Below are positions 1-9,180 of a stretch of DNA of 16,715 bases, piece by piece. This stretch comes from Halieaceae bacterium. GTDB lineage: Bacteria > Pseudomonadota > Gammaproteobacteria > Pseudomonadales > Halieaceae. The notes under the pieces are model-generated. The model did not search any database and was not told the DNA's origin. It saw only the letters and a list, made by a program, of their open reading frames with translations. Where the stretch lies: assembly GCA_011523115.1 (NCBI GenBank), contig WTHO01000236.1, positions 2,116-18,830 on the forward strand, given 5' to 3'. Within the stretch, counting starts at the first letter, position 1. Each line of letters starts with the position of its first letter. A program made the position numbers and the translations under genes.

Positions 1-203
1 CCATCGCTCTGCGCGACCTTCTGTTTTCCAGTGTAAAAAGGATGTGATGCACTGGACACGTCAAGTGTCATATAGGGGTAAGTCTCGCCCTCAAACTCTT
101 TGGTCTCGTTGGTTTGCACGGTGGAGCCAATCAGGAAATGGGTGTCAGACGAGGTGTCGTAAAACAACACCTTGCGAAACTCTGGGTGGATATCTGCTTT
201 CAT
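1..203 (-). CDS. rpmE2: 50S ribosomal protein L31, type B (partial, 3' end outside window)
   Basis: Structural protein of the large ribosomal subunit. The minus strand reads [20 protein letters not shown] at the start, followed by an IGSTVQT stretch and then a [16 protein letters not shown] block. These are the hallmarks of the type B (C-minus) L31 paralogue. The 67 residues visible contain no cysteine, so the zinc-binding Cys motif of ordinary L31 is missing; family members are usually about 80-90 residues, so the C-terminal end lies off the left edge. The ATG start is backed by a GGAGG ribosome binding site at 209-213 (minus strand), 5 bases away. The gene is divergent from priA, which is where ordinary rpmE sits in Escherichia coli and Pseudomonas. 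In several bacteria the type B form is induced by zinc limitation through Zur, but I see no clear Zur box here, so this copy may be constitutive. Confidence 0.93.
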   Translation of the reverse strand, partial: MKADIHPEFRKVLFYDTSSDTHFLIGSTVQTNETKEFEGETYPYMTLDVSSASHPFYTGKQKVAQSD

Positions 204-245
204 GCCAACCTCCGTCAGCATCTTTGGGTACGAAAAAGAGCGCGG

Positions 246-273
246 ATCATACCAGAGCCCTCGCCGATAGCAA
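246..273 (-). promoter_or_regulatory. Sigma-70 promoter for rpmE2 (extended -10)
   Basis: On the minus strand a -35 hexamer TTGCTA (268-273) is followed after 16 bases by TATGAT (246-251). TG lies one base upstream of the -10, giving an extended -10 element. The sequence just downstream (CCGCGCTC) is a GC-rich discriminator of the kind found at stringently controlled ribosomal promoters. The spacing to the L31 start leaves a leader of roughly 35-40 bases. This is inferred from sequence match only. Confidence 0.6.
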
Positions 274-336
274 CATTGAATACGCCCGCGGCAGCGCTCT
301 AGTACACTGCGTCTTTTTACGCACCTTGAGCCTGCC

Positions 337-2544
337 TTGAACGACCAATCCGCGGATAAGCGAACCCGCGCCCCTGTCTGGCGATGCGCCGTGCCTACCC
401 CGCTCAGGCGGTACTTTGACTATCGCCCCGCATCAGGGTGGCAGAGCGATCCTGCCCCGGGCACCAGAGTCACCGTGCCTTTCGGCAGACAGAAAGTGAC
501 GGCCGTGCTACTGGCAATAGCTGGCGAATCAGAGGTGGCCGACGATAAGCTGCGAGCGGCATCCGAGGTGCTGGACACAACTTCCCTGTATCCGCCGCCA
601 CTACTGGCCCTGCTGACCTGGGCCGCTGGCTACTATCATCACCCGATCGGCGAAGTGCTACCTCTTGGCTTATCTCCGGGGGAGCGTCGAGGCAAACCCC
701 AGCGCCAACTCGGCGAGGCTGGCGTGGCACTGACTGAGAGGGGTCGCGGTTTGGCGCCTGGCGCGCCTCATCGGGCACCGCAACAGGCGAGACTGGTCTC
801 ATTACTTGAGGCGGGCCCCCTGAGTCTCAGCGAACTCACCGCTCTCGGGATTAGCCGCACCGTTGTGAAGGCACTCATCGAGCGTGAACTTGCCGCGCCG
901 TGCGAGGTTCACGCCGAACAGGACTGGCGGCTCCGATCGGCACCGCTGGAGCCAAACTCGGAGCAGCAAAAAGCGATTAATGCCATCTCCGCTGCGGCCG
1001 GCGGGTTCTCTGTGCATTTGCTTTACGGCGTGACGGGGAGCGGAAAAACCGAGGTCTACCTGCAATCCATTGCATCTTGCCTGACCCGGGGCGAGCAAAC
1101 GCTGATCCTGCTCCCCGAAATCGCCTTAACGCCCCAGACACTGTCACGTTTCGAATCCCGCTTCGCAGCGCCGGTTGTCACACTCCACTCGGGAATGGGT
1201 GATGCCGAGCGGGATCGCGCATGGGCTGCTGCCCGCCAAGGCAGTGCAGCCATCATCCTCGGCACCCGATCGGCCGTATTTGTGCCGCTGAAGAAGCTGG
1301 GGTTGCTGATCATCGACGAGGAACACGACACTGCCTTCGTGCAACAAGATGGGTTGCGCTACTCCGCTCGCGATGTGGCCATAAAGCGGGGGCAGCTAGA
1401 GCAGTGCCCCGTGGTTTTAGGCAGTGCCACACCGAGTCTCGAAAGCTGGCACAACGCCGAGCGCGGCCGCTATCGTCGTCACACCCTGCCATGCAGAGCA
1501 GGGTCGGGGGTGCTACCCCGACAGCACCTAATCGATGTCAGCGGACTGGAACTTTCAGCCGGCTTATCTCCCGAGCTAGTGCGGCGGATAGACAGCACGC
1601 TACAGGCGGGCCATCAGGTCATGGTGTTTCTCAACCGGCGAGGCTTTGCTGCCGCACTGATGTGCCATGACTGTGGCTGGAGCAGTGACTGCCCCGATTG
1701 CGATGCACGGATGACGCTGCACAAAACCCCCTCTGGCCTGCACTGTCACCACTGCGGCCGCCGCGCTGAGTTGCCCCGACAGTGTCCTGACTGCGGGAGC
1801 GGTCGACTGGTGGGCGCGGGTCTCGGCACCCAGCAAACCGAAGCGTTTTTGCAGGAGCGCTTTTCGACATTCCCTGTCATCCGGGTCGACAGCGACAACA
1901 TGACCGGTCGTGAGGCCATGTCCCAGCTCGTGCAGCGTGTATTGCAGGGCGATCCTGTCCTCATGATCGGTACGCAGATGCTAAGCAAAGGCCACCACTT
2001 CCCCCATGTCACTCTGGTGGCAGTGGTCGACGCGGATGCACTGCTTTTTAGCCCCGATTTCCGCGGTGAGGAGCGGCTCCTTCAACTACTCACCCAAGTC
2101 AGCGGCCGTGCGGGACGCGAGGCCACACCGGGCGAAGTGCTCATCCAGACACGCCATCCGCAGCACCCGCTCATACAGCAGCTTGAAGCGCCCTACGATT
2201 CGGCGCTACCCCTACTCCTCAGTCAACGCAGCAAAGCGGGACTGCCGCCTGAGGGTGCACTGGCGGTGATTCGCTGCGACAGCGAGAACCGGCAGGAGGG
2301 GATGACGTTCTTAAGCGAACTCAAGCGGAGCCAAGCGGTAGATCCTGATTATCAAATGATCGGCCCCATCCCCGCCGCAATGGCAAGACGCAAAAATCGT
2401 TATCGGACGCAATTGGTCGTCACGGCGAGAGGACGAGCAAAGCTGTCTGCCATCGTCACCTCGCTCGTATCAGTCGCAGAATCCACACGTCACTCACATC
2501 GACTCAAGTGGTTTGTGGATGTGGACCCCTATGAGAGCTTGTGA
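337..2544 (+). CDS. priA: Primosomal protein N', replication restart 3'-5' helicase PriA
   Basis: PriA recognises abandoned replication forks and D-loops and starts reloading of DnaB in the cytoplasm. At 735 residues it is close to the E. coli length (732). The N-terminal DNA-binding domain opens with [12 protein letters not shown] (18-29). A superfamily 2 helicase core follows, with Walker A GVTGSGKT (231-238) and the DEEH Walker B box (327-330). A zinc-binding insertion has all eight cysteines in four CxxC pairs (443/446, 452/455, 470/473, 483/486). The C-terminal helicase lobe carries the [11 protein letters not shown] and QVSGRAGR motifs. The best start is TTG at 337, because the conserved N-terminus begins within 20 residues of it and no ATG precedes it; the ribosome binding site is weak (GAG at 328-330). 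TTG and a weak site fit a protein needed in few copies. No -35/-10 pair upstream is convincing. Confidence 0.97.
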   Translation: MNDQSADKRTRAPVWRCAVPTPLRRYFDYRPASGWQSDPAPGTRVTVPFGRQKVTAVLLAIAGESEVADDKLRAASEVLDTTSLYPPPLLALLTWAAGYYHHPIGEVLPLGLSPGERRGKPQRQLGEAGVALTERGRGLAPGAPHRAPQQARLVSLLEAGPLSLSELTALGISRTVVKALIERELAAPCEVHAEQDWRLRSAPLEPNSEQQKAINAISAAAGGFSVHLLYGVTGSGKTEVYLQSIASCLTRGEQTLILLPEIALTPQTLSRFESRFAAPVVTLHSGMGDAERDRAWAAARQGSAAIILGTRSAVFVPLKKLGLLIIDEEHDTAFVQQDGLRYSARDVAIKRGQLEQCPVVLGSATPSLESWHNAERGRYRRHTLPCRAGSGVLPRQHLIDVSGLELSAGLSPELVRRIDSTLQAGHQVMVFLNRRGFAAALMCHDCGWSSDCPDCDARMTLHKTPSGLHCHHCGRRAELPRQCPDCGSGRLVGAGLGTQQTEAFLQERFSTFPVIRVDSDNMTGREAMSQLVQRVLQGDPVLMIGTQMLSKGHHFPHVTLVAVVDADALLFSPDFRGEERLLQLLTQVSGRAGREATPGEVLIQTRHPQHPLIQQLEAPYDSALPLLLSQRSKAGLPPEGALAVIRCDSENRQEGMTFLSELKRSQAVDPDYQMIGPIPAAMARRKNRYRTQLVVTARGRAKLSAIVTSLVSVAESTRHSHRLKWFVDVDPYESL

Positions 2545-2554
2545 CTTCCTGCGC

Positions 2555-2583
2555 TGGAGCCATAGCAGTTGCTCGGCGATAAT
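2555..2583 (+). promoter_or_regulatory. Candidate sigma-70 promoter for argS operon
   Basis: In the 91-base gap between priA and argS, GATAAT (2578-2583, five of six matches to the -10 consensus) lies 17 bases after TGGAGC (2555-2560), a weak -35. It would give argS and the two overlapping genes behind it their own transcript, separate from priA. A short inverted repeat (GCACG ... CGTGC) lies just downstream. This is a sequence match only. Confidence 0.35.
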
Positions 2584-2635
2584 ACGCACGTGAATCCGTG
2601 CTTCTCGGCAGCGGACCAAGCCTGACAGGACAACC

Positions 2636-4321
2636 ATGAAAGCTGAACTGGCTGCGCTCATCACTGAGGCGCTGGAAAAACTCGTTACAGAGGGCGTGCT
2701 GGAGGCCATACCAGATGCCCCACCGCAGATTGATCGCCCGAAGGATACGAGTCACGGCGATCTCTCCTGCAATATCGCCATGGTTCTCGCCAAACGCGCA
2801 GGCTTACCGCCCCGCGATCTCGCCACCCGCATCATCGATGCGCTACCCGACAACACGCTCGTCGATACCAGCCACATCGCTGGGCCCGGCTTTCTCAATT
2901 TTTTCATCAACGCCGGTCACCACACGCAGGTAGTCAAAGCGATATTGAAGACAGGGGTTGGCTTTGGCTGTTGTGATGAGGGAGCGGGCAGGCGCGTTCA
3001 GGTGGAGTTCGTATCAGCTAACCCCACCGGCCCACTTCATGTCGGGCATGGCCGGGGTGCCGCAATCGGCGATTCACTCAGCCGATTGTTAGAGGCCACC
3101 GGTTGGCGGGTCCACAGGGAGTTTTATTACAACGACGCCGGGCAGCAGATCAACAATCTGGCACTGTCTGTTCAGGCTCGGGCTCGGGGCAAGACCCCCG
3201 ATGATCCCGACTGGCCAAAAGATGGCTATCAGGGATCCTACATTGAAGACGTTGCAAGGGCCTTCGCGGCCGGGGAGACAGTTGAGGCCGCGGACAGGGT
3301 CATCACCGGTACGGGCGATATTGAGGATCTCGACGCAATCCGGGATTTTGCAGTGGCCTGTCTGCGACGGGAGCAAGATCAGGATCTCCGCGCCTTCCAG
3401 GTAGTTTTTGATGAGTATTTCCTCGAGTCGTCCTTGTACGACAGCGGGGCGGTTGAAAACACCGTGGCTGCACTGCGCGCGGCCGGCCATACCTACGATG
3501 AGGAGGACGCGCTCTGGCTTCGCACCACTGACTTTGGCGACGATAAAGACCGCGTGATGCGCAAGCGCGAGGGAGGCTATACCTACTTCGTGCCGGATGT
3601 CGCCTACCACCACAACAAGTGGGAGCGAGGCTTTGAGCGGGTGATCAACGAGCAAGGCGCGGATCACCACAGCACCATTACTCGGGTCAGAGCAGGGCTG
3701 CAGGGGCTCGATGCAGGCATACCGGAAGGCTGGCCAGAATACGTGCTGCACCAGATGGTGACGGTCATGCGCGATGGCGCCGAGGTCAAACTCTCAAAGC
3801 GTGCCGGCAGTTATGTCACGCTCCGTGATCTGATCGACTGGGTCGGATGTGATGCGACCCGGTACTTTTTAGTGGCACGCGCACCCACATCACAGCTCAC
3901 CTTTGATGTTGATCTGGCGTTGGCGCGCAGCAACGAAAACCCCGTGTACTACATTCAATACGCCCATGCTCGATGTGCGAGTGTGATGCGCAAAGCCGCT
4001 GCAACCGCGGAGGGGCTGACTCCTGAAGCAGGCCTCGACCACCTCTCGATGCTGAGCGAGCCCGAGACGATGGCATTGGCGATCAGTCTCGGCCGGTTCC
4101 CGGAGGTTGTTGCCACCGCGGCAGCACGACTCGAGCCGCACGATGTTGCGAACTACTTGCGCGAACTTGCGGCAGATCTTCACAGCTTCTATAACGCTCA
4201 CAAGATTTTAGAAGCCGCACCTGAAACTGCGAGCGCCCGTCTTGCCTTGGTCGCCGCGACCCGCCAGGTCATCGCCAATGGCTTGGGGTTACTGGGCGTC
4301 GCGGCACCGGAAAGCATGTGA
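2636..4321 (+). CDS. argS: Arginyl-tRNA synthetase (class I)
   Basis: This enzyme charges tRNA-Arg with arginine using ATP in the cytoplasm. Its 561 residues are normal for ArgS. The N-terminal Add1-type tRNA-binding domain (about 1-90) includes [10 protein letters not shown]. The Rossmann catalytic domain has the HIGH-type signature HVGH (135-138) in the [19 protein letters not shown] context. The KMSK-type loop is present as KLSKR (385-389); many ArgS proteins lack a canonical form of this loop. The C-terminal DALR anticodon-binding domain holds [12 protein letters not shown] and a final helical bundle. The ATG start has a good ribosome binding site (AGGA) a few bases upstream. Its TGA stop overlaps the start of the SPOR gene by one base (or by four if that gene begins at GTG 4318), indicating translational coupling. 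Confidence 0.98.
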   Translation: MKAELAALITEALEKLVTEGVLEAIPDAPPQIDRPKDTSHGDLSCNIAMVLAKRAGLPPRDLATRIIDALPDNTLVDTSHIAGPGFLNFFINAGHHTQVVKAILKTGVGFGCCDEGAGRRVQVEFVSANPTGPLHVGHGRGAAIGDSLSRLLEATGWRVHREFYYNDAGQQINNLALSVQARARGKTPDDPDWPKDGYQGSYIEDVARAFAAGETVEAADRVITGTGDIEDLDAIRDFAVACLRREQDQDLRAFQVVFDEYFLESSLYDSGAVENTVAALRAAGHTYDEEDALWLRTTDFGDDKDRVMRKREGGYTYFVPDVAYHHNKWERGFERVINEQGADHHSTITRVRAGLQGLDAGIPEGWPEYVLHQMVTVMRDGAEVKLSKRAGSYVTLRDLIDWVGCDATRYFLVARAPTSQLTFDVDLALARSNENPVYYIQYAHARCASVMRKAAATAEGLTPEAGLDHLSMLSEPETMALAISLGRFPEVVATAAARLEPHDVANYLRELAADLHSFYNAHKILEAAPETASARLALVAATRQVIANGLGLLGVAAPESM

Positions 4322-4875
4322 TGGCAAAGGCCGGCAAAACGCCTCCCCGACGGCCCTCGGCCACTCGCCGTGAAGCCGGCCCTCAACGCGAGGACGCGAC
4401 GCCGACGCTGAACCGTTCCCATATTCAGGGCTTTGTCGCAGGCTGCATGGCAAGCCTCGTCGTTGGCATCGGGATCATGAAGTCAGGCAATGAAGCCCCT
4501 GTGGCACTGCAAAATCCTGAATCGCCACCCGTTGAGATCGAGACCGGTCCGCGCTTCGATTTCTATACCGTCTTACCCAATCAGGAACTCGACCTCAATT
4601 CCGGAATCGAACCCGCCAGTCTTGAAAATACTGAGCCGGATCAGACGCAATATATTCTGCAGGTTGGCTCATTTCGGCAGCAAGACGATGCGGACCGCCG
4701 CCGCGGAGAACTCGCGCTGCTAGGTCTGGAAGCAACCATAGAGTCCGGTGACAGCGGGGAGTGGTATCGGGTCGTGGTCGGTCCGTTTGATCGCCGCTCC
4801 GACATGGCGCGAGCCCGATCGCTGGCTGCCCAGGCCGATATGGACACCCTGCTGCTACGTCGCGAGGCACCATGA
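4321..4875 (+). CDS. SPOR-domain membrane protein (FtsN-like)
   Basis: This is a bitopic inner-membrane protein expected to bind denuded septal peptidoglycan. The cytoplasmic N-terminus is rich in Arg and Lys (about 1-33). One membrane helix follows (about 36-55, GFVAGCMASLVVGIGI). A Pro/Glu-rich periplasmic linker leads to a C-terminal SPOR domain (about 109-181) with QYILQVGSF, a DADRRRGEL helix and WYRVVVGPF. At 184 residues it is much shorter than E. coli FtsN and lacks an obvious FtsN essential-peptide match, so it is better called a SPOR protein than FtsN. Pseudomonas has the equivalent gene directly after argS. I chose ATG 4321, which shares a base with the argS stop; GTG 4318 is an alternative one codon longer. 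The stop overlaps the next gene by four bases. The division role is family inference. Confidence 0.88.
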   Translation: MAKAGKTPPRRPSATRREAGPQREDATPTLNRSHIQGFVAGCMASLVVGIGIMKSGNEAPVALQNPESPPVEIETGPRFDFYTVLPNQELDLNSGIEPASLENTEPDQTQYILQVGSFRQQDDADRRRGELALLGLEATIESGDSGEWYRVVVGPFDRRSDMARARSLAAQADMDTLLLRREAP

Positions 4876-5267
4876 CACCCTCTGATTCCGACACCGCCAC
4901 ACGGCTCCACTACTCGCGCTCACGACGTCGACTTGAGCTGAGCTTCGGTGATGGCGCCGATTTCGAGCTCAGCGCGGAATTCCTGCGTGTCTTCTCGCCC
5001 TCTGCCGAGGTCCGCGGCCACGGACCGGGGCAGGAAACACTGCAGACCGGGAAGTCTTCCGTCGGTATCTCTGCCATCAATCCGGTCGGGCACTATGCGG
5101 TGCAAATCACTTTTGATGACGGGCACGACTCCGGCTTATATAGCTGGCGGTATTTGCGTGATCTCGCCGAACATCAGGACCAATACTGGCAACGGTATTT
5201 GCAACAACTCTCAGCGGAGGGAAAGTCACGTGACCCGGAGATTCAGGTGCTCCACTTTGAGCCCTGA
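4872..5267 (+). CDS. DUF971 protein (gamma-butyrobetaine hydroxylase-like N-terminal domain)
   Basis: A small cytoplasmic protein of 131 residues made of a single DUF971 / GBBH-like N-terminal domain. The key blocks are LRVFSPSAEVRGHGPGQE (about 38-55), the INPVGHYAVQITF strand, and DGHDSGLYSWRYL (about 83-95). In eukaryotic gamma-butyrobetaine hydroxylase this fold comes before a 2-oxoglutarate oxygenase domain; here the oxygenase part is absent, which is usual for the bacterial stand-alone form. The Cys ligands of the zinc-binding versions are replaced by Ser here (FSPSAE). Its molecular role is unknown; related domains occur with iron-sulfur or Mrp-type proteins. It starts inside the SPOR gene stop (ATGA overlap) and so belongs to the argS operon. 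In Pseudomonas the homologue follows hslU, which is not present here. Confidence 0.9.
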   Translation: MTPSDSDTATRLHYSRSRRRLELSFGDGADFELSAEFLRVFSPSAEVRGHGPGQETLQTGKSSVGISAINPVGHYAVQITFDDGHDSGLYSWRYLRDLAEHQDQYWQRYLQQLSAEGKSRDPEIQVLHFEP

Positions 5268-5284
5268 TCAGAAATGGAGCAAAA

Positions 5285-5338
5285 CCGCTCGCCATCGGCT
5301 CCCGGTGACGCTCACCTGACTGCTCAGCGGGCTTTTTT
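5285..5338 (+). terminator. Possible rho-independent terminator after the argS operon
   Basis: AAAACCGCT (5281-5289) can pair with AGCGG (5326-5330) followed by GC and six T residues (5333-5338). A smaller perfect hairpin, GGTGA-CGC-TCACC (5304-5316), sits inside. A competing hairpin, TCAGCGG (5324-5330) with CCGCTGA (5341-5347), places the T-run in its loop. The T-run after GC-rich sequence favours a terminator, but the stem is interrupted. Confidence 0.4.
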
Positions 5339-5343
5339 CACCG

Positions 5344-5373
5344 CTGAACACAATCGCCCGGCTCAGGTACACT
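5344..5373 (+). promoter_or_regulatory. Weak candidate promoter for ubiE operon
   Basis: CTGAAC (5344-5349) and TACACT (5368-5373) are separated by 18 bases and lie about 45 bases before the ubiE start. Matches to the sigma-70 consensus are only 3/6 and 4/6. It is reported because a long operon starts just downstream and a possible terminator lies just upstream. Confidence 0.25.
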
Positions 5374-5419
5374 TGCCGACCCGCAGAACAACCGTCGGCA
5401 CGACAAGGAACCGTGGCCA

Positions 5420-6196
5420 ATGAGCGATGACGCGACACCGACCGCAGACCGCGAAGAGAACACCACCGATTTCGGCTTTACCCGGGTAGCGCGGGATGCC
5501 AAGGCCGGCATGGTACGAGGGGTTTTTGACTCGGTAGCGAGCCGCTATGACCTCATGAACGACCTGATGTCGGGTGGCATCCATCGCCTCTGGAAACGCT
5601 TCACCATAGAGCTCAGCGCAGCGCGACCGGGTCAGACGGTGCTTGACATCGCTGGCGGCACCGGGGATCTGGCCGCCCGATTCTCTCGCCTTGTCGGGCC
5701 GGAGGGAAAGGTAATCCTCGCCGACATCAATGCTGCCATGCTGGAGGTCGGGCGAGACCGACTGATCGACAAGGGCGCAACGGGCAATATTGAAGTCGTG
5801 CAAGCCGATGCACAGGCGTTGCCCTTCGAGGACAACAGTATCGACTGCATTACGATCGCCTTCGGCCTGCGAAACGTCACCGATAAAGACATGGCCTTGC
5901 GGTCAATGTTGCGCGTGCTGAGGCCCGGCGGTCGCTTGCTGGTACTGGAGTTCTCGAAACCCACATCGCCGCTGCTGGGCAAGGTCTACGATCAATATTC
6001 GTTCCAGATATTACCCGCAATGGGCCGCCTGATTGCGCAGGATGCGGATAGCTATCGCTATCTTGCCGAATCGATTCGCAAGCACCCCGATCAAGAGACG
6101 CTTCTGGACATGATGAGAGACGCCGGGTTTGCCGAGTGCCAGTACCACAACATGACCGGTGGCATCGTCGCGGTTCATCGGGGCCTTAAAGCGTGA
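5420..6196 (+). CDS. ubiE: Ubiquinone/menaquinone C-methyltransferase UbiE
   Basis: A SAM-dependent methyltransferase that adds the C-methyl group to the benzoquinol ring in ubiquinone synthesis (and to demethylmenaquinol in organisms that make menaquinone). It has 258 residues, against 251 in E. coli. The family N-terminus is present as [22 protein letters not shown] motif I is [12 protein letters not shown] (about 74-85). The signature [20 protein letters not shown] and [19 protein letters not shown] follow. The C-terminus [13 protein letters not shown] is typical. ATG 5420 has an AAGGA site (5405-5409) ten bases upstream. The TGA stop overlaps the ubiJ GTG by four bases. It heads the ubi-his-tat run. 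Confidence 0.98.
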   Translation: MSDDATPTADREENTTDFGFTRVARDAKAGMVRGVFDSVASRYDLMNDLMSGGIHRLWKRFTIELSAARPGQTVLDIAGGTGDLAARFSRLVGPEGKVILADINAAMLEVGRDRLIDKGATGNIEVVQADAQALPFEDNSIDCITIAFGLRNVTDKDMALRSMLRVLRPGGRLLVLEFSKPTSPLLGKVYDQYSFQILPAMGRLIAQDADSYRYLAESIRKHPDQETLLDMMRDAGFAECQYHNMTGGIVAVHRGLKA

Positions 6197-6840
6197 CTCA
6201 ACACGACCCGGCGTTGCTGAGCGCGGCACTAGCGGGCGCCGAGCGTGCACTGAATCAAACCATCGCGCTCACGCCGACCTCTCATCAGGAGCTGGAGGCG
6301 CTCAGCGGCACACTATTGGGAATCGACATCACCTCGCTGGATTTGACGCTGTTCATTGACATGATCAGCGGCACCGAGATCGCCTTACTGGCGCACTGTG
6401 AGCGACGCCCCGATGCATTCGTGCGCGGTACCGTAGAGGATTTTGCTGCACTGGTGGCGTCGGATGATCCTGCGGCCACGCTGATCAACAGCGGTATCGA
6501 GCTGGAAGGCAGCAGCACCAAGTTGATTACGCTGCAACAAATCGTTTCAAAAATGGACGTCGACTGGGAAGCGCCGCTGGTTGATGCCCTCGGCGATGTC
6601 ATGGGTCATCAGCTTGCTCAGGCGTTGCGCGCGATGTTCCGCTGGAGCGAGAGCGCGAGAGCAAGCCTCAAAAGGCAACTCTCCGAGTATCTGCTTGAGG
6701 AGGGAAAGCTCACACCGCCCAAGGCAGAACTTGAGCATTTTTATGACTCGGTTCAGTCGCTCTCCCTGCGAGTGGAACGGGTGCAGAGTCAGGTGGCAAA
6801 GCTGCTGGCTCGCGCCGCTTCAAACAGGACGCGGCAATGA
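6193..6840 (+). CDS. ubiJ: Ubiquinone biosynthesis accessory factor UbiJ (SCP2 domain)
   Basis: UbiJ is a non-catalytic lipid-binding protein that, with UbiK, organises the soluble Ubi complex and presents hydrophobic ubiquinone precursors to the hydroxylases and methyltransferases. Its 215 residues hold an N-terminal SCP2-type sterol-carrier domain (about 15-115), including [16 protein letters not shown] and [16 protein letters not shown] helical region follows, with a C-terminal coiled-coil stretch around [17 protein letters not shown] that is expected to meet UbiK. Sequence identity in this family is low, so position between ubiE and ubiB is a large part of the call. The start is GTG 6193 with a four-base overlap of the ubiE stop and only a weak ribosome binding site, suggesting translation by coupling. 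Its own stop overlaps ubiB (ATGA). Confidence 0.93.
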   Translation: MTQHDPALLSAALAGAERALNQTIALTPTSHQELEALSGTLLGIDITSLDLTLFIDMISGTEIALLAHCERRPDAFVRGTVEDFAALVASDDPAATLINSGIELEGSSTKLITLQQIVSKMDVDWEAPLVDALGDVMGHQLAQALRAMFRWSESARASLKRQLSEYLLEEGKLTPPKAELEHFYDSVQSLSLRVERVQSQVAKLLARAASNRTRQ

Positions 6841-8402
6841 GTCGCATTGTGACGCTATATCGCACGGTCGCGCGCTACCGACTGGATCAGCTACTCCCCG
6901 CCAACCAACGGCCCCGACTATTCTCACTGCTCCTGCGGGTATTTCCGGTGCTACCAGTACCGGCAACGACGCCTCGTGGGGAGCGGCTTCGCCGGGCTCT
7001 GGAAGATTTGGGGCCGGTCTTCGTCAAATTTGGCCAGTTGCTCTCCACACGCCGGGATCTTCTGCCGCATGACATCGCAGATGAACTCGCGCTGCTGCAG
7101 GATCAGGTTGCCCCCTTTCCGGCAAAGCAGGCAATCCAGCGAATCGAGGCGGCCCTCGGCAAGCCGCTTAACGAGTGTTTTGCTGAATTCGATGCCAACC
7201 CCCTTGCCGCGGCTTCGGTGGCGCAGGTTCACGCCGCGCAGCTGCTTGATGGCAGTGATGTCGTGGTCAAGGTTTTGCGCCCGGGCATCGAGCAAACCAT
7301 TAGACAGGACCTCAAGCTACTGAGGCACGCTGCGCAGTTGCTATCGAGATGGTCCCGCAATGGCCGTCGTTTACGCCCTGTCGAAGTCGTCGCGGAGTAC
7401 GACCGCATCATCCACGGAGAACTTGACCTCCAGCGGGAAGCCGCGAACGCCTCGCAACTGCGGCGCCATTTCAATGCGGGCAACCTTGTGTATGTTCCGG
7501 AGGTGCACTGGCCACTGACCTGCGAGCAGGTGATGGTGAGTGAGCGGATCTACGGGGTACCGGTCAGCGACATCGACACACTGAGAAAAAAACAGGTCGA
7601 TATCAAATTACTGGCCGAGCGGGGCGTTGAAATTTTCTTCACTCAGGTCTTCAGGGACAGCTTTTTTCACGCCGACATGCACCCCGGCAACATTTTCGTC
7701 GACTGTACGAACCCGGATGACCCGCGTTACATGGCGGTGGACTGCGCCATTGTTGGCCAGCTTGATGAGCAGGATCTCTATTATCTGGCGCGCAACCTAC
7801 TCGCTATTTTTCAGCAGGACTACCGGCTGTGTGCCAAGCTACACATTGAGTGCGGATGGATACCCGCCGACACCCCGGTGGCAGAATTTGAAACCGCGCT
7901 GCGCACGCTCTGCGAACCTGTGTTTGAGCGGCCACTGGCGGACATCTCTTTCGGCCACATGCTCGTGACGTTATTCCGTACCGCAGGCCAGTTCGATATG
8001 CAGGTGCAGCCTCAGCTGGTGCTACTACAGAAGACCCTGCTCAACATTGAAGGGCTGGGCCGCCAGCTTTATCCGCAACTGAACCTGTGGGATACCGCAA
8101 AGCCCTTCCTTGAGGAGTGGCTGGCGGACCGCTACTCACTGCAAACCATTACAAAACGCCTGCAACAGGATGCACCCGCGCTGATTGAGACACTACCGAT
8201 ACTGCCGGATCTGATCCTGAATCGTCTCCGCCAGACCCCCCGCTCAAATTCAAACAGCCGGCCGCGGTCACACTGGTTGCTACCCCTGACTGCGGCGGGT
8301 GCCCTAACGCTGGGCCTGGGCATAGCAAATACACCCGGCAACAGTTGGCTTATCATCAGCCTCAGCTTCTTCATCGCTGCGCTGTTTGCGCGCGATCGGT
8401 AA
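6837..8402 (+). CDS. ubiB: UbiB, atypical kinase/ATPase of ubiquinone biosynthesis (ABC1/COQ8 family)
   Basis: UbiB is a membrane-anchored atypical protein-kinase-like ATPase required for ubiquinone synthesis, probably helping to extract precursors from the membrane. Its 521 residues include the family KxGQ motif (KFGQ, 64-67), the Ala-rich loop [13 protein letters not shown], the ATP-lysine strand [10 protein letters not shown], a [10 protein letters not shown] segment, and the catalytic loop HADMHPGN (278-285). The DFG-equivalent reads DCA (302-304), where E. coli UbiB has DCG, as I recall it. A long family block ([33 protein letters not shown]) follows. Two C-terminal hydrophobic helices (from about residue 480) anchor it in the inner membrane. 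ATG 6837 overlaps the ubiJ stop and has AGGA (6826-6829) seven bases upstream. It is followed after 32 bases by hisI. Confidence 0.97.
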   Translation: MSRIVTLYRTVARYRLDQLLPANQRPRLFSLLLRVFPVLPVPATTPRGERLRRALEDLGPVFVKFGQLLSTRRDLLPHDIADELALLQDQVAPFPAKQAIQRIEAALGKPLNECFAEFDANPLAAASVAQVHAAQLLDGSDVVVKVLRPGIEQTIRQDLKLLRHAAQLLSRWSRNGRRLRPVEVVAEYDRIIHGELDLQREAANASQLRRHFNAGNLVYVPEVHWPLTCEQVMVSERIYGVPVSDIDTLRKKQVDIKLLAERGVEIFFTQVFRDSFFHADMHPGNIFVDCTNPDDPRYMAVDCAIVGQLDEQDLYYLARNLLAIFQQDYRLCAKLHIECGWIPADTPVAEFETALRTLCEPVFERPLADISFGHMLVTLFRTAGQFDMQVQPQLVLLQKTLLNIEGLGRQLYPQLNLWDTAKPFLEEWLADRYSLQTITKRLQQDAPALIETLPILPDLILNRLRQTPRSNSNSRPRSHWLLPLTAAGALTLGLGIANTPGNSWLIISLSFFIAALFARDR

Positions 8403-8434
8403 CAGCGAGCTGGCGCGTCTGGCATACTGACGCC

Positions 8435-8809
8435 ATGACAGAGTCAGCCGCAAGCATTCCCACCAGCCTCTCACCGCGCTGGAACGATCAAGGCCTCATT
8501 CCAGCCATCGCCCAGGACGCAGTGTCGGGTGAGGTATTGATGCTGGCCTGGATGAATGCCGAGGCGCTGGCGCAATCTCTTGCCTCCGGACAGGCCACCT
8601 ATTGGTCCCGGTCGCGGCAAGCCCTCTGGCGAAAAGGCGAGACCTCCGGGAACACTCAGGATATTGTGGACATCCGGCTCGACTGCGACGGCGACACGCT
8701 ACTGCTAAGGGTTCGTCAGCACGGTGCCGGCGCATGCCATACCGGACGGCGCACCTGCTTTTTCTACGGCTGCGATGACGGCAGTTGGCAGCTGATCGAG
8801 GACAGCTGA
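8435..8809 (+). CDS. hisI: Phosphoribosyl-AMP cyclohydrolase HisI
   Basis: HisI catalyses the third step of histidine biosynthesis, opening the adenine ring of phosphoribosyl-AMP in the cytoplasm. Its 124 residues are a stand-alone HisI, not fused to HisE. Seen motifs are [29 protein letters not shown] (55-72), the metal-binding DCDGD (83-87) and [10 protein letters not shown] (101-110); C84, C101 and C108 match the zinc cysteines and D83, D85 and D87 the magnesium aspartates. A longer frame opens at 8345, but its first 30 residues lie inside ubiB and do not resemble HisI, so I start at ATG 8435, where the family N-terminus fits. The ribosome binding site there is weak. The TGA stop directly abuts the hisE ATG. 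The neighbours match Pseudomonas order. Confidence 0.97.
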   Translation: MTESAASIPTSLSPRWNDQGLIPAIAQDAVSGEVLMLAWMNAEALAQSLASGQATYWSRSRQALWRKGETSGNTQDIVDIRLDCDGDTLLLRVRQHGAGACHTGRRTCFFYGCDDGSWQLIEDS

Positions 8810-9163
8810 ATGGACGATATATTGACCGCACTTGACGAGGTACTCGCCGCGCGAAAGCAGGCCTCGGCGGAGGACTCCTACGTCGCCTCACTCAACGCAG
8901 CGGGACTCAACAAGATTCTGGAAAAGGTCGGTGAAGAAACCACCGAAGTGATTTTGGCGGCAAAGGACAGTGTCGAGACGGGCAACACTGAAGCGTTGAC
9001 CCATGAGGTCGCTGACCTCTGGTTTCACCTCATGGTGATGTTGCGCCACCTCGATCTTGATCATACAGCGGTACTTCAGGTACTTGATGAGCGAATGGGG
9101 CTGTCCGGATTGGCAGAAAAAGCGGGCCGAAAAGGCCATAATGCCGGCCCGGACGCTACGTAA
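8810..9163 (+). CDS. hisE: Phosphoribosyl-ATP pyrophosphatase HisE
   Basis: HisE hydrolyses phosphoribosyl-ATP to phosphoribosyl-AMP and pyrophosphate, the second histidine step, and feeds HisI encoded just before it. The 117-residue protein is an all-alpha MazG-like NTP pyrophosphohydrolase. [18 protein letters not shown] (23-40) leads into the acidic helix GEETTEV (41-47), and [13 protein letters not shown] (66-78) carries the second metal-binding acidic pair. ATG 8810 begins immediately after the hisI stop, with GAGGAC (8798-8803) as ribosome binding site. The stop is 17 bases before tatA. Confidence 0.96.
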   Translation: MDDILTALDEVLAARKQASAEDSYVASLNAAGLNKILEKVGEETTEVILAAKDSVETGNTEALTHEVADLWFHLMVMLRHLDLDHTAVLQVLDERMGLSGLAEKAGRKGHNAGPDAT

Positions 9164-9180
9164 GGACAAGGAGAGCAAAT

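Noticed and set aside
44..340. Plus-strand open frames over the L31 gene and its upstream region
   Set aside because: Antisense to a clear type B L31 gene and its promoter, with no family resemblance and low-complexity Arg/Ser/Trp composition.
3089..3751. 220-codon minus-strand frame inside argS
   Set aside because: Shadow frame opposite conserved ArgS sequence, with no recognisable domain.
5274..5423. 49-codon plus-strand frame (ATG 5274) spanning the whole DUF971-ubiE gap, its stop overlapping the ubiE start
   Set aside because: It runs through the hairpin and T-run region, lacks a ribosome binding site and resembles nothing known. A small leader peptide cannot be excluded, but I see no support.
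8345..8434. N-terminal extension of HisI starting inside ubiB
   Set aside because: The extra 30 residues overlap the conserved UbiB C-terminal helix and do not look like HisI, which fits the start at 8435.
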